Source: Archegozetes longisetosus (taxonomy: Eukaryota > Arthropoda > Arachnida > Sarcoptiformes > Trhypochthoniidae). Taken from it: 64,000 nucleotides of DNA. The stretch covers positions 13,729,112 through 13,793,111 of the forward strand of contig JAEMBT020000009.1 of the NCBI GenBank assembly GCA_018873245.2, given 5' to 3'. Every line of letters starts with the position of its first letter. The stretch's first letter is position 1. The notes under the pieces are model-generated. The model was given only the letters and a program-made list of their open reading frames with translations. It had not been told where the DNA came from and searched no databases. Made by a program: the position numbers and the translations under genes. Below are positions 26,067 through 36,840 of the stretch, one piece after another.

Positions 26067-26240
26067 CAGTCTGACCCGGCTATTGGCAACTCGGTTATAG
26101 GCAACCCCGGTTGTTAGCAAGTCATTTATTCGCTACCAACTAATCCAATCTTATGTTAAAGAGTTCGGATATAGGCAAACCCAGTTATGGGCAACTTATT
26201 TTTTACGCACCGACCAGTTGTCTATAACCGGATCAAACTG
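26067..26240. mobile_element. 174-bp pogo/Tigger-like MITE
   Basis: Left end CAGTCTGACCCGGCTATTGG and right end complementary to CAGTTTGATCCGGTTATAGA, flanked by TA on both sides (26065-26066, 26241-26242). Internally the motif ggttataggcaacc recurs in both orientations. CAG-starting inverted repeats with TA duplications are typical of pogo/Tigger MITEs. A second copy lies at 59107-59175. Confidence 0.75.
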
Positions 26241-26317
26241 TATATGGGAAAACACATTGAAACACAATTTAAATTGACCATTAAATTAAAACAATTACAA
26301 TAATTCAGACAAATATA

Positions 26318-27831
26318 TTAACTAAATATATCAAAAAAGAATGGGAAGACAGTATTAGTATTACACTGAATAGCGTTCAATAGATCAATAAGAAAACAAA
26401 TAACACCAGAACAGCCATCAAACAAACTAAACGGATAATCCAAAAAATGCATATCTAATGTATAATCTCTAGAAATAAGGAACATAGCGAATTGTTTGGC
26501 ACGATCAAGATGTATAATGTTGCCAGTTAGTTTATAGAGAAGTAGGAATGTATATCCGTTACCACTTGTCCCATAAAGACCTGGACTCTTTTGTGAAAAT
26601 CTACGTTTCCAAACTATGTCACCACATTTGATGCAACAATTTCTATACTTTTCTTCTCCCCATACCATATAAGCTTTGCCCAGAAGCCATGCAATACCTG
26701 CTGAGCCATCACACCAATCAACTGGTTGATCAGATTCTTTAGAATGATTTAAACCATTAAGATTAGATGGAAATAGACCATTAGATCGTTGGTAGGATAA
26801 AACAAAATCTATACTTTCTTTTATTAACGATTTGTATTTCTCACATTCCATAAGAGTGGGAATAGAAAGAAGTGATAGTAAAATACCAGAAAATCCTTTA
26901 GAATTGCCTAAGTATATGATACCATCATATCTATAGAGTAGTTTTGATTTGAATTTTTCTAACTGCTCAGTATATCTAGTATTGATTGCAGTGTATCCAG
27001 AATTGATTGAAGTGTATCCAGAATTGATTGAAGTGTATCCAGAATTGATTGAAGAATACGCCAATTGTTTGAAGATCTCATCTGATATAAGTTCAACTTT
27101 GAAGTACTTATTGATCATAAGTGAAGCAGAAATATAACCAGCTCTCCCATCAAAATAAGAATCACTTCCGTCAGAGTCACTTCGATCAGCAGCAGATTTG
27201 ATTGGAATAAAAAACTGAGCCATTCGAATAAAACAATCCAAATAATGGTCACGCATTACTTCATCATTAGATGAGTGAAAGATGAAACTAGAAACTGTTA
27301 ATAAGCCAATAGTTCCACTGAAGAATGGTTGGTGAGAGAGACCGGAGAATGATTGGAGAGAGTCAGCTATTAAGTGCTTAGCGTATTGTAAGAATTGGTT
27401 TATTTTCTGTTGATTGAAATGAAGCTGTTGATGTGATAAATGCCAAAACATATAAGCTACACCAACATTTCCGTAGTGAATTCTACACGTTTTAGATTGT
27501 CATCATTCTTTTGATATTGACAAGATTGATTGTCATCATTCTTTTGATGACTCCAAGATTGATTATGGTCATTCTTGGAATATTCTGAAGATTGATTGTC
27601 ATGATTGTTGAGATAGGCTGAAGATTGATCGATGGATGCGTTATGAATATAATTATTTTCTGATTGACTTAGAGTGTCCCTATTACGTACTACATTACCC
27701 CAAACAAATTCAACCAATTCTTGAATTTTCTTCAAAATTAACTCATTAATATCTTCTATATTCTTACTATTTGGACAAGAATTCTCTAGACAATTCTGGA
27801 AATGGTTTTGATTGGGATGTGAGAAACTCAT
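26318..27831 (-). pseudogene. LanC-like protein, frameshifted, altered zinc site
   Basis: LanC-like (LANCL) proteins are zinc enzymes that add glutathione to dehydroamino acids. An N-terminal part (27831 down to about 27495) and the main part (to 26318) lie in different frames. The shift falls where a direct repeat AATCAATC has become AATC, a 4-bp loss at the end of a DNQS/KND repeat tract. The main part has NVGVAYMFWHLS, FFSGTIGLL, DWCDGSAGIAWLLGKAY (about 26705), GLYGTSGNGYTFLLLYKLTG (about 26553) and PFSLFDGCSGVICFLIDLL. In the family the second and third motifs are WCHG and CHG with Cys, Cys and His binding zinc; here they read WCDG and LYG, so two of three ligands are gone. A 7-residue insert repeat (SINSGYT) occurs near 27000. 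It is a decaying or neofunctionalised paralog, unless the shift is an assembly error. Confidence 0.75.
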
Positions 27832-29684
27832 ATTGACAAATAAAGAAATATCTAAACTGAAAGTTAGTTCAAATTTAACATATTTTAATTGTTGCAGACA
27901 TTAGACGGTATTCAAAAACATTGTTAAAAACAATTATTCAAAGTATTCAAATGAATAAAGATAAACTAAAAATGGGACCTAAAGCAGTAAACCTAATATA
28001 AGAAATTAAGTAGTACATGATAACTTGTTTATATAGTTAACAGGTCGATGGAACCACTATGAGCCAATTCACTACAAACGGGTTTAGATGTATAGTGGAA
28101 AATCAACACTAATCTTTATGATTGTCAAACTAACTCAGTACAGTCGATTAGTTTTAGTCAATTTTATGAGGTTTAGTGGTGAGTAGGTTCGTTGTATCTA
28201 TTGCTTTGCTATCAATCTAAAGCTTATAGACTGAAAATGGTTTCTATATACCAACGCATTCTATGAGTAGACATCAGAACATGAATCTTCAAATTCGATG
28301 AATATCTAGAATATATGGACTAGCAGTATACGCACGTATAATAAAACTAGAACTATTAATATTATAGCATATCAATATCAAAGAAGAACCAACACAAACA
28401 ATAAGATAAGTTAAAATCGAATTAGATAAGCATATATAAAATGATATTAAACCTAATACATAGTTTGTAGAACGTGACTTCAAATCAATAATGAAAGCTA
28501 AATAACTAGATAGCTAATAGTTGAAGCTTCGTGAAACTATCAAGCTAAATAACTCGATAACTAATAGTTGAAGTTATGTGAACTATCAAGCTAAATAACT
28601 AGATAGCTAATAGTTGAAGCTTCGTGAAACTATCAAGCTAAATAACCCGATAACTAATAGTTGAAGTTACATGAACTATCAAGCTATCTAACCCGATAAC
28701 TAATAATTGAAGTTACATGAAGCTATAAAGCAATCTAAATATGATATTGAGAGCAACATCAATAGTATATATATAAAAGAAACAACTAGTTGTTAGCTAT
28801 TTAACCTATATATATTACTTAACATTAATGTCAGACTGAACCTAATTTATGTTAAACTACAATTTATAAATAGTAACTCTTCTGTTCAAGTCCCATCTAT
28901 AGTATTTTTATGTGTAGATTTTGTATTTTAATTTTAAATTTATTGACAATAGCAACTAAAAAATACATTTCTAACTCTATAAATACATAATTTATAATAA
29001 AAATAACTAAAAAAGTCTAAGAACATTAGATATGACAAACTAACAAACACTAACGAACAGATCAATAATAGATTGACAAGTACCTAATAACAAAATCACA
29101 TTAGATTGAATTAAGAAAAGTAGGTCACATAGTAAAAACTCAGATGATCAAATATATAAAACCTAAAAATAAACATATACATAAAAGTATCATATATCAA
29201 ATAAATATTACTAATTAGCTACGTAATTAGTTGTAAGGTCAGTAATAGTGGTCAAGTAAAGAGTAACTAAAGGGTAATTAAAGGCTAACTAACGAGTAAC
29301 TAACGAGTAACTAAGTAAGCTAAATCAATTGACAGTGAATGAGTAAGAATGCAACTATGTACACCTAAAGCAAAAAAAGCAATTTAAAAGAGGCAACAAG
29401 CAGCAAAAAGAGCTACAATTGGACAAAAAAAAGACTCACCAAACAGGTAGAAGAGAGGGACAGGTAGAATTGAGGGTCATGTAGTAGAGTAGAAAGAGGA
29501 GAAATGATCTATAAATTAGTTAGCAGGTGGTGGTGTGTGCGATTCAAGCAAACGGTTGTTGTTACTTTAATTTAATGTTTTCATGTGATACGTAGTTTCC
29601 AAACTGTTTAGTTTCAATGTTAAACTATTTTTAATTCGTAGTGATAATAATAAATTTATATTTTTATAATTGAAATTAAAAAGT
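27832..29684. other. Spacer with 55-bp tandem repeats
   Basis: Holds the minus-strand LanC-like upstream region, a ~55-bp tandem repeat at 28496-28735 and otherwise AT-rich sequence. The minus-strand frame at 28289-28483 is short and hydrophobic and has no support. Confidence 0.55.
28496..28735. repeat. ~55-bp tandem repeat
   Basis: More than four copies of a unit containing gctaaataactagatagcta and atagttgaagttacatgaac, with alternating tcgtgaaa and tatgtgaa variants. Confidence 0.85.
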
Positions 29685-29768
29685 TATAAAAGTTATAAAA
29701 GTTATAAAAGTTATAAAAGTTATAAAAATAATAAAAGTTATATAAAAATAATAAAAGTTATATAAAAA
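29685..29768 (+). repeat. Array of gttataaaa units directly upstream of copy 2
   Basis: Seven or eight units of gttataaaa or gttatataaaaataataaaa end immediately at the start codon of the next gene. Every unit contains TATAAAA, so the array is a run of TATA-box-like motifs. Confidence 0.8.
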
Positions 29769-30224
29769 ATGGATAGAAGTAATTCCTACAAATGTCTAAA
29801 ATACACATTAATAACAATAAACATAATAGGAATAGGAATAGGAATATCAGGATTTATAACAGGACTAATAAAGGGAGACATACTAGAAAGTAAAATGGTA
29901 AGTGGAGGACAAATAGCAATAATATCAATACTAATATTATTTATATCAATAATTGGAGTAATAGGAGCATATAGCTCAAATATAAGCTTGCTAATAGTAT
30001 ATGGTATATTAATACTAATCTCACTTATAATACGTATATTTTGGTTAGTTACCTCTTACTGGCATAAAGGAGAAACTAATATTTTTGATTCTAATGTTGC
30101 TACTTCTATTATGTCCTTTATTTTTAAGTTTTTTATTACTATTTTTGCTTTTCTTCATGCTCATGCTATTAGAGTTTATAGTTTTCAGTCTGAGCCCAAT
30201 TTTGCTAAGGATGGTAATATTTAA
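29769..30224 (+). CDS. Tetraspanin-like four-TM protein, copy 2
   Basis: 151 aa, single exon. The start MDRSNSYKCLKYTLITINII is the clearest tetraspanin N-terminus of the array (polar start, KCLKY, then TM1 12-34). TM2 48-68 ends IIGVIGAY, TM3 72-95, loop 96-111 with a WHKGETN turn and no Cys, TM4 112-134, tail of 17. The large loop and CCG motif are absent. Codons are A-ending up to about residue 85 and T-ending afterwards. It is placed immediately after the TATAAAA array. Confidence 0.8.
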   Translation: MDRSNSYKCLKYTLITINIIGIGIGISGFITGLIKGDILESKMVSGGQIAIISILILFISIIGVIGAYSSNISLLIVYGILILISLIIRIFWLVTSYWHKGETNIFDSNVATSIMSFIFKFFITIFAFLHAHAIRVYSFQSEPNFAKDGNI

Positions 30225-32835
30225 TTTTTTACTCTATAATCACCTCATTTTACTCTATAATCATTTAATTATTTTCTATTTGATCCTAAAATCTCAACAT
30301 TTAGTACACTATTAATTGAGATTGTATTCTCTATATTGACACGAAACAATCTAAATATTTTGTAATCATATATTGGCCACAAATAACAATTTGAAAACTT
30401 AATAAATCAATTTATTTTATTATATACTGAAATAAATAATAATATATGCCTACAGTAAGATCACTTATAGTTAGTAAACATTTGAATACACAACAAATGT
30501 ATTGACTATAGTGAAAGTTATCATATGTAATATACATGGTTTGAAAGTTCGCATAATAGCGAGAAAGTGCATGTTTGTCACTACATCCAATATACAGTAT
30601 AATGCACTATGAGTCAACACTCACAGTTGCAACTCAGTGATGATGTGATTGAATCGCGATGCAACAAATCATTCGTAGAAAATAACTGTAATTACATAGA
30701 ATACCGGAAATATTAGAGACATCCTCTATAGAGATCTTTTAAATATATTATTGATTCGTCGATGAAGATTCAAATGTCAGTGAAGAAGATTAACAAATAT
30801 AAGTGAACAAGATTGACATAAGTGAAGAAGATTAATATAAGCGAGCAAGTTAAGTAAAATGAGCAAGATTGATTAAAATGAGCGAAATTAATTAAAATGA
30901 GCAAGATTGATTAAAATGAACAAGATTGATTAAAATGAGCGAAATTAATTAAAATGAGCAAGATCAATTTAAGTTGGCAAGATTCATGTAAATGAAAATT
31001 AACATAGGTGAAGAGAAGATAAACAAAAATGAGCAAGATATGGCAAATGAAGAATTAGCATGGAATTAAATAATAGATATAACAAAATAATAAAGAGAAT
31101 AAAAGTACTATTGAGTTGATGAGTCGTATTATTAGGTGCATAAGGTGTATATGGTGTAGTGAAGAGTATAATAGTAATAAGAATTACTAATGTAAATAGA
31201 AATAGTGAATATAGTAGTGAATATGATTATAGTAGTAGTGATGGAATGTATGTAATAACTATAATATGGTTTATAGTAACTATATTAGCTATAATAGGTA
31301 ATATTAAGCAATATATTACTACTAATATACAGTAAACATTTGTTTATATTTTCTATTTCTATTTATATTACTATTTCTAATATTAATATATGTATTTTAG
31401 AATATTCTGCTACAATTATTCATTCTTATTTGTACTATCACCTCGAAAAGTGTGCCAGAAATTAAGACATAGATATTTGATTGAAACTAAACTTCAAAGT
31501 GTTTTATAGTAATGATAGTATGCATTCAGAAAATAGTATTTAGTTATTCAGTTTTATAGCATTCCTTCAAAATTGTGACTATAATTTTTGGCTAAATATG
31601 AATTTTTACAAAGATCAAGTGATAATACATTTATGTGAGAATAGATTTTATTAATGAAAAAGTGATTTCTCATCAAAAACACTGAGTATATAATAAGTTT
31701 TCGAAAGTTGAATCAAAGATAAAACTTTACAACCTTGAATGATAAATTGAATATAACTAACAAACGAAAGCAACTACTACTTGACAATCAGCTTGATAAC
31801 TTGATAAACATGTAATGCAATCAAAATTGATGAAAATAGAGTAAATTGACATAATATAAGTTGAAAAGAAACCAATTTCAAATGAACATAATTGGACTGA
31901 TAGAAGAGAGACATAACAACACACTATTACAATATGAACAGAATGCAGTCTCTAAAGTACTACATATGTGAACTAATACAAGCTGTATGTAAAACAGAAA
32001 TTAGATACTATGTTTGATTGATAAGTTATATTATTAAATATAAGTTTAATTGATTGTTATTTTAAGTCAAATATATATATAGATTATCTCATACTGATAA
32101 TAAAATTATATTTGTTAATCATATAAATTGTATCTATCTCATTTAATCATATAATTGTATCTATCTCATTATTCATATAATTTTTGATTTTTGAACAAGA
32201 TTATTTAATTATATTTTATTCAATCTCAACATATTGTACTTTGTAATCACATTGGCCACAAATAAATTTAATATTTAAAATAAATAAATAATTAATTAAT
32301 ATTTTGCTTAAAGTAGAACGACAGTCACTTATGAAAATAATTGACACATCTTAATACACTAGAAACGAATTGATTATAGCGAAAGATCGCTACATCGTAT
32401 ATAACGTAAGGGTTTATAAGCTAAATAACTCAACAAAATGTATATGTTTATTACTATATCCAACTCGACAGTGCAATATAATATGAGATAGTTTTCGGAA
32501 TTGCAATTCAGTGTTGATGTGATTGAATCACGAAGCGTCAGATCATTCACAGAAAGCTACAACTGTATAAAATTCCAGAAATATCAGAGACATCCTCTAT
32601 AAAGATCCTTTATATGTATAACTGATTCGTTAGTGTGGTTAGTTTAAATGAAAATTAGCAAATGTAAGTGAGGAAGATTGATGAATATAAGTGAGTGAGA
32701 TAGGTATAAGTGAGTAAGATTAATAAAAGTTGGCAAGATTAAAAAGAGTGAGCAAGATTAAAAAGAGTGAGCAAGATTAAAAAGAGTGAGCAAGATTGAC
32801 CTAAGTTGGCAAGATAAAATATAAACAGAAAAAGG
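30225..32835. other. Spacer formed by a ~1-kb tandem duplication
   Basis: Two blocks, about 30290-31440 and 32215-33300, align along their length. Shared landmarks are atctcaacat then ttggccacaaataa, gatgtgattgaatc, agacatcctctata, then aagtgag/gcaagatt repeats and a four-TM reading frame. The first block ends in the pseudogene, the second in copy 3. Divergence is considerable, so the duplication is old. Tandem gagcaagattgattaaaat repeats occur in both. Confidence 0.75.
31060..31440 (+). pseudogene. Tetraspanin-like four-TM pseudogene
   Basis: From the ATG at 31060 it reads MELNNRYNKIIKRIKVLLS and hits two adjacent TGA codons at 31117-31122. Beyond them the DNA stays close to copy 3 (GVYGVV, TIWFIVTILAIIG-like stretches) with a further TAA, an indel and a break before the TM3 equivalent. 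Its upstream 700 bp are also the counterpart of the copy 3 upstream region. It is a dead tandem duplicate. Confidence 0.8.
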
Positions 32836-33294
32836 ATGGAACTAAGTAAAAACTACAGAATAATAAAAAGAATAATAATCCTACTAAGTTCACTAGGAAT
32901 AGTAATAGGTGTGTATGGTGTAGTAAGAGGTGCAATAGCAATAAGAGCGACAAATACAAATAAGGAAACAGAAGACAACGAAGGAATATACATAACAACA
33001 ATATGGGTTATAATAACAATACTAGCAATAATAGGTGTATACGGATCACTATACGAAAAGAAACTAATATTACTAATATATTCAATAAGTTTATTTCTAA
33101 TTCTATTTCTAATACCAGTATTTTGGAATAGTGATTTGTTACATTTATCTAGTACTACAAATACTAGTAATACTACTATTATATTTCCTATTGTCTTACT
33201 TGTTTCTATTAAGATTCTTATGTGCTTCTCTCTTTGTCTGTCTATAAAACTACGAAAACTAAAATCAGATTATAATGATAAATTTGATAGATAA
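32836..33294 (+). CDS. Tetraspanin-like four-TM protein, copy 3
   Basis: 152 aa, single exon. TM1 about 12-34 (IIILLSSLGIVIGVYGVV), a 20-residue polar loop with ETEDNEG, TM2 about 52-70 ending IIGVYGS, TM3 about 75-96, a Thr/Ser/Asn-rich second loop (STTNTSNTT, with two N-glycosylation sequons), TM4 about 113-135 with three Cys, and a Lys-rich tail. There is no CCG motif. Codons are A-rich in the first half and T-rich in the second. It is the functional partner of the pseudogene at 31060. Confidence 0.75.
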   Translation: MELSKNYRIIKRIIILLSSLGIVIGVYGVVRGAIAIRATNTNKETEDNEGIYITTIWVIITILAIIGVYGSLYEKKLILLIYSISLFLILFLIPVFWNSDLLHLSSTTNTSNTTIIFPIVLLVSIKILMCFSLCLSIKLRKLKSDYNDKFDR

Positions 33295-34416
33295 TAATAT
33301 AACATATATACTGTATGTATGATCAATTATGCTAAATCAAATATATAAATTGTGATGTAGAAATATGTACATCCGTTTTCCTTTCAGTTTTGACCAACAA
33401 GTGTAAAGAGCTAAATATATAATTATAGTATATATATAATTATAGTATATATATGTTATAATAACACATATTATTTTCTAATACATATTACTCATTTTGT
33501 AAATAATGCATGTAAATCTGCTTTGTATTACTATGAAATATATGACATTTTATGATGGTGATTTTCACGAACAAAATACCAAATCATCTAAACAAGACAA
33601 CATAAACACCTTCTATCTTCACTCATTTAGTATTAAAAATAAGTAACTACTCAAATACATGACAAATCTCTCACTCTAAAAGGTCAAAAACATTAATCAG
33701 AAAGACTTGACCTAAAAGGTAAGAGAGCTGATAAGCAGAGCTAGGTAGTGAAAGATGACCCAAAAGGTTTGACTAAACTGAAGTCCTAGATGAGAAGCAG
33801 CAGCAGCAACAATAACAACAACAACAAAAGAATCTAATATATGCATGAGTAAGGGGCAAGCCTAAAGCCTAAAAGAAGAATCGAAATAAAAACAAACTAA
33901 ACAAAGACAAGGTAGTAGGTAGATTAAGAAGAAATATTTCTTTATGACACCTATGCTGAAATATGTGTCATGTAATAGCTATGAATCATAATTTAAACTT
34001 TTAGCCCATACGTAAAACGATTGGAAGTATTAAAAGGAACATAAGAGAAGAAACTGGTTCATATAACTGATTGCACAACTAATGTACAAGCTGAGTTCTA
34101 GCTAAGTCTTGACTTAAGCATATGAGCAAAGAGTCTAGGTTAGTTACTGTGAAACTGAAGTATGAAACAAACAAAAGATAAACAAACAAACTAAAGAGAA
34201 TAATAAATCTATAAAAGAACTATTTATTTATTTGAAACTACTAGCCAAAATAATTAACTCATCACATATGTAATACTAACAAGTATTGTGTTGTTTAGCT
34301 CATCTCTTTGACATCCATTGGTTAATAGTTGATATTATTGTTTTGGTTAAGTTTATGAGACATTTGTTAGTTTTAGTTAAGCTTTTTATGAAGTATTTTG
34401 TGCAGAATATAAATTA

Positions 34417-34521
34417 AGCTGATCTAATCCAACCTAACCTAATCTAACCTAACCTAACCTAATCTAACCTAACCTAACCTAATCCAACCTAACCTAACAT
34501 AATCCAACCTAACCTAACCTA
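34417..34521 (-). repeat. CCTAA/TTAGG interstitial telomeric array
   Basis: About twenty pentamers of the form aacctaacctaatccaacct. This is the longest block in the window and lies in inverse orientation to most others. Confidence 0.85.
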
Positions 34522-35416
34522 TTGATTAACTCAAAATTGATGGCTACTAATAAAACATAAATCACACGAATATTAGACTCAAAAGCAAATACAATCAGAA
34601 ACGATATGAAGGACAAAATTAGGCGAAAATTAGGTCAGATAATATTGAATGAAATTAGAATGAATTAACTTTTAGAAATAAATAGATTCAATGCTATGAC
34701 ATAGTAGGCTTGTATTTCCGGTTTTTAGTGACTATTTGACATTCATGTGAATACTTGTATAAGTTTCATATAGATCTATGTAATGTCTAAGCATTGACCT
34801 CAATATTAAATATTTCAATCGTTTTGTTATAATAGGATGGAATCATATTTGTTTAACAGTTGGTATGGCTGGGTGTGTGTATGCTTTATATTTATTGTAG
34901 CCAAATATATACTTTTTAGATTATTACATAATAGTTTTCAACTTTAATTATAATTTATTCTTACTTTATTTTATGCTAATTATAACTTAGTTTCATATTT
35001 CGAATATGTCACTTTTACGTGAAGTTAGCTAGAGTTTGAGTTAAGGGTGTCTATGTCAATTAAGGGTGTCTATGTCAATCTATGTCAATCAAAAGTGTAG
35101 TAGGTGTCTATCCCCTAGACCACTACTAACATGAAACATCCAAAGAGAGTCTAATATATGGCAGCACTAACGTACCAATTCATCCTTAACTTATCCATAG
35201 TAAAAATAGATCAATAATAATATGGAAGACTACTGTTTCACATGAGACCAAACGTTTATGCAATACTATTCCAAATCTGTTAAATCTTGTTCTATACTTC
35301 TTTTGTCGTATCAGTTTGGTAATAAGTTTTATCTCTTTTCATCACTTTCATCTATCTTCTATACTTTGATCAGTTTTGTAAACTTTAATCAAAAGTTGAA
35401 AAGTGTGATGAGAAAG

Positions 35417-35482
35417 AAAAGAAGAAGAAGAAGAAGAAGAAGAAGAAGAAGAAGAAGAAGAAGAAGAAGAAGAAAAAGAAGA
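35417..35482. repeat. (GAA)n microsatellite upstream of copy 4
   Basis: About 22 AGA/GAA units end some 45 bp before the start codon of copy 4. An overlapping frame of poly-Arg through it is an artefact. Confidence 0.95.
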
Positions 35483-35527
35483 ATAATCAAAACGAATAAA
35501 CAGTAAAAAAGCTAAACAAATGGTAAA

Positions 35528-36020
35528 ATGTCATCAATAAAATATAAATACATACTAGTACTAATAAACGTGATAGTAATAGTATTAAGTATATGTGTAC
35601 TAATATACGTACATGAAACAGAGAATGATAATCAAATAGAAAACATATTAATTACAGTTGGACTAGTAGCATATAGTTTATCAATAGTAGGATCAATAGC
35701 AGTTGGATTAGAAAACATAGTACTGATTTCACTATATGCTATTATATTAACTATTATACATTTAGTTAGTTCTATATTTCTTGTATATCATACTTTAAAT
35801 CATTTATTATATAATCCATTGCATAATCAACCTTATAAGCAATCTTATAATCAATCTTATCATGTTCACTTTCTTCACTTCACTTATTTCTATTATTATT
35901 GTCATCACTTCTTTTCAATTATTTTCTGCTTATTATCTTATCTATCAACTTTTTATGGAAAGACGATTTCATCGCTCTAATCAGTATAGACTTACTACTG
36001 CTCTTAGTATTGATGAACTT
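35528..36020 (+). pseudogene. Tetraspanin-like four-TM protein, copy 4, frameshifted before TM4
   Basis: From the ATG at 35528 the frame gives TM1 (YKYILVLINVIVIVLSICVL), a DNQIEN loop, TM2, TM3 and a loop of Tyr/His/Asn-rich residues from a small cttataatcaat repeat. It then runs on as an implausible aromatic stretch to 35980. One base out of register at about 35863 a proper TM4 and tail appear: SLISIIIVITSFQLFSAYYL followed by a basic tail and a stop at about 36020. A single-base indel in the short repeat explains this. It may be a recent pseudogene, a polymorphism or an assembly error. Loss of 57 bp as an intron would not restore the frame. Confidence 0.6.
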
Positions 36021-36474
36021 TGATGTTATTATTATTTTTTTTGATTTTAAGTTATATGTTACTCATGTTATTCTTACTGATATATTTACGAAAATTGTGA
36101 AAATATATAAATTCTTAAAACATATATCCATATGATCTACAACTGATTAATGAAGTTGAGCCAAGAGAAGTCACGCAACTATTGAACAGAAAATGTTCAT
36201 ATTTAATGAATTGTTGGTTTTTCTTTCGTACCGTTGCCATAACTTTTATTTCAAATAACAACATCTCTTCTATTAGTTCTTCATAAGTCTTATTCTTCAA
36301 TTTGTTCTTCAATTCAGAGAACACTTATTGGTTGAATTGGTTGAATTGGTTGAGAAGAAAGAGACTTATTTGTGAGTTGGTTGAGAAAAGTAGAGTTATA
36401 TTTAAATATGATTTATACTATTAAATGAATAGATAATAAGGAAGTAGTTGACATGAAAATAAAATAAACAGAGA

Positions 36475-36840
36475 ATGGAGAAGTGGAAAGTGTACGAATG
36501 TAGCAAGTACAATTTAGTAATAATACTAAGCACTATTTTATTGGTTTACGCAATAACTGGTATTTTCATATCTGCTATTCTTTCTCCGCATATACTTGCT
36601 ATGGCTAACACTAATCGATTTGATTTGTCAACTCATTCGTTAGTGTTAATTATAGAAATTGTTATTGCTATTTTGGTTAATAGATTTCATTTGTATAGTT
36701 TTACTTTTATATATATGTCTGTTGTTTTTGTTTCTTTATTTCTTAAATTTCAATCACTTTTCTATTTTATTATTGGTTGTAATGTCACTTTGTTTTTTAC
36801 ATTTCTTGAAATTACTCTTATATTGTTAACTTTTAATTAG
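36475..36840 (+). CDS. Short tetraspanin-like four-TM protein, copy 5
   Basis: 121 aa, the shortest member. The start MEKWKVYECSKYNLVIILST keeps the C-K-Y then hydrophobic pattern. TM1 14-37, a loop with NTNRFDLSTHS, TM2 about 56-70, then RFHLYSF and TM3 73-92, a very short link, and TM4 about 95-119 running straight to the stop with no tail. The second loop is almost absent. The gene starts A-ending and becomes T-ending within 60 codons. It could be a truncated copy. Confidence 0.65.
   Translation: MEKWKVYECSKYNLVIILSTILLVYAITGIFISAILSPHILAMANTNRFDLSTHSLVLIIEIVIAILVNRFHLYSFTFIYMSVVFVSLFLKFQSLFYFIIGCNVTLFFTFLEITLILLTFN

Larger units (their letters stand above)
33295..35527. other. Spacer with CCTAA block and GAA tract
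   Basis: No gene is supported. It carries short repeats (33420-33460 tatatataattatag), the CCTAA block, a ggtgtctatgtcaatt repeat near 35045-35100, and a GAA tract just before copy 4. Confidence 0.55.

Noticed and set aside
35258-35506. Poly-Arg protein upstream of copy 4
   Set aside because: The Arg run is the translated GAA/AGA microsatellite, and the N-terminal part has no recognisable content.
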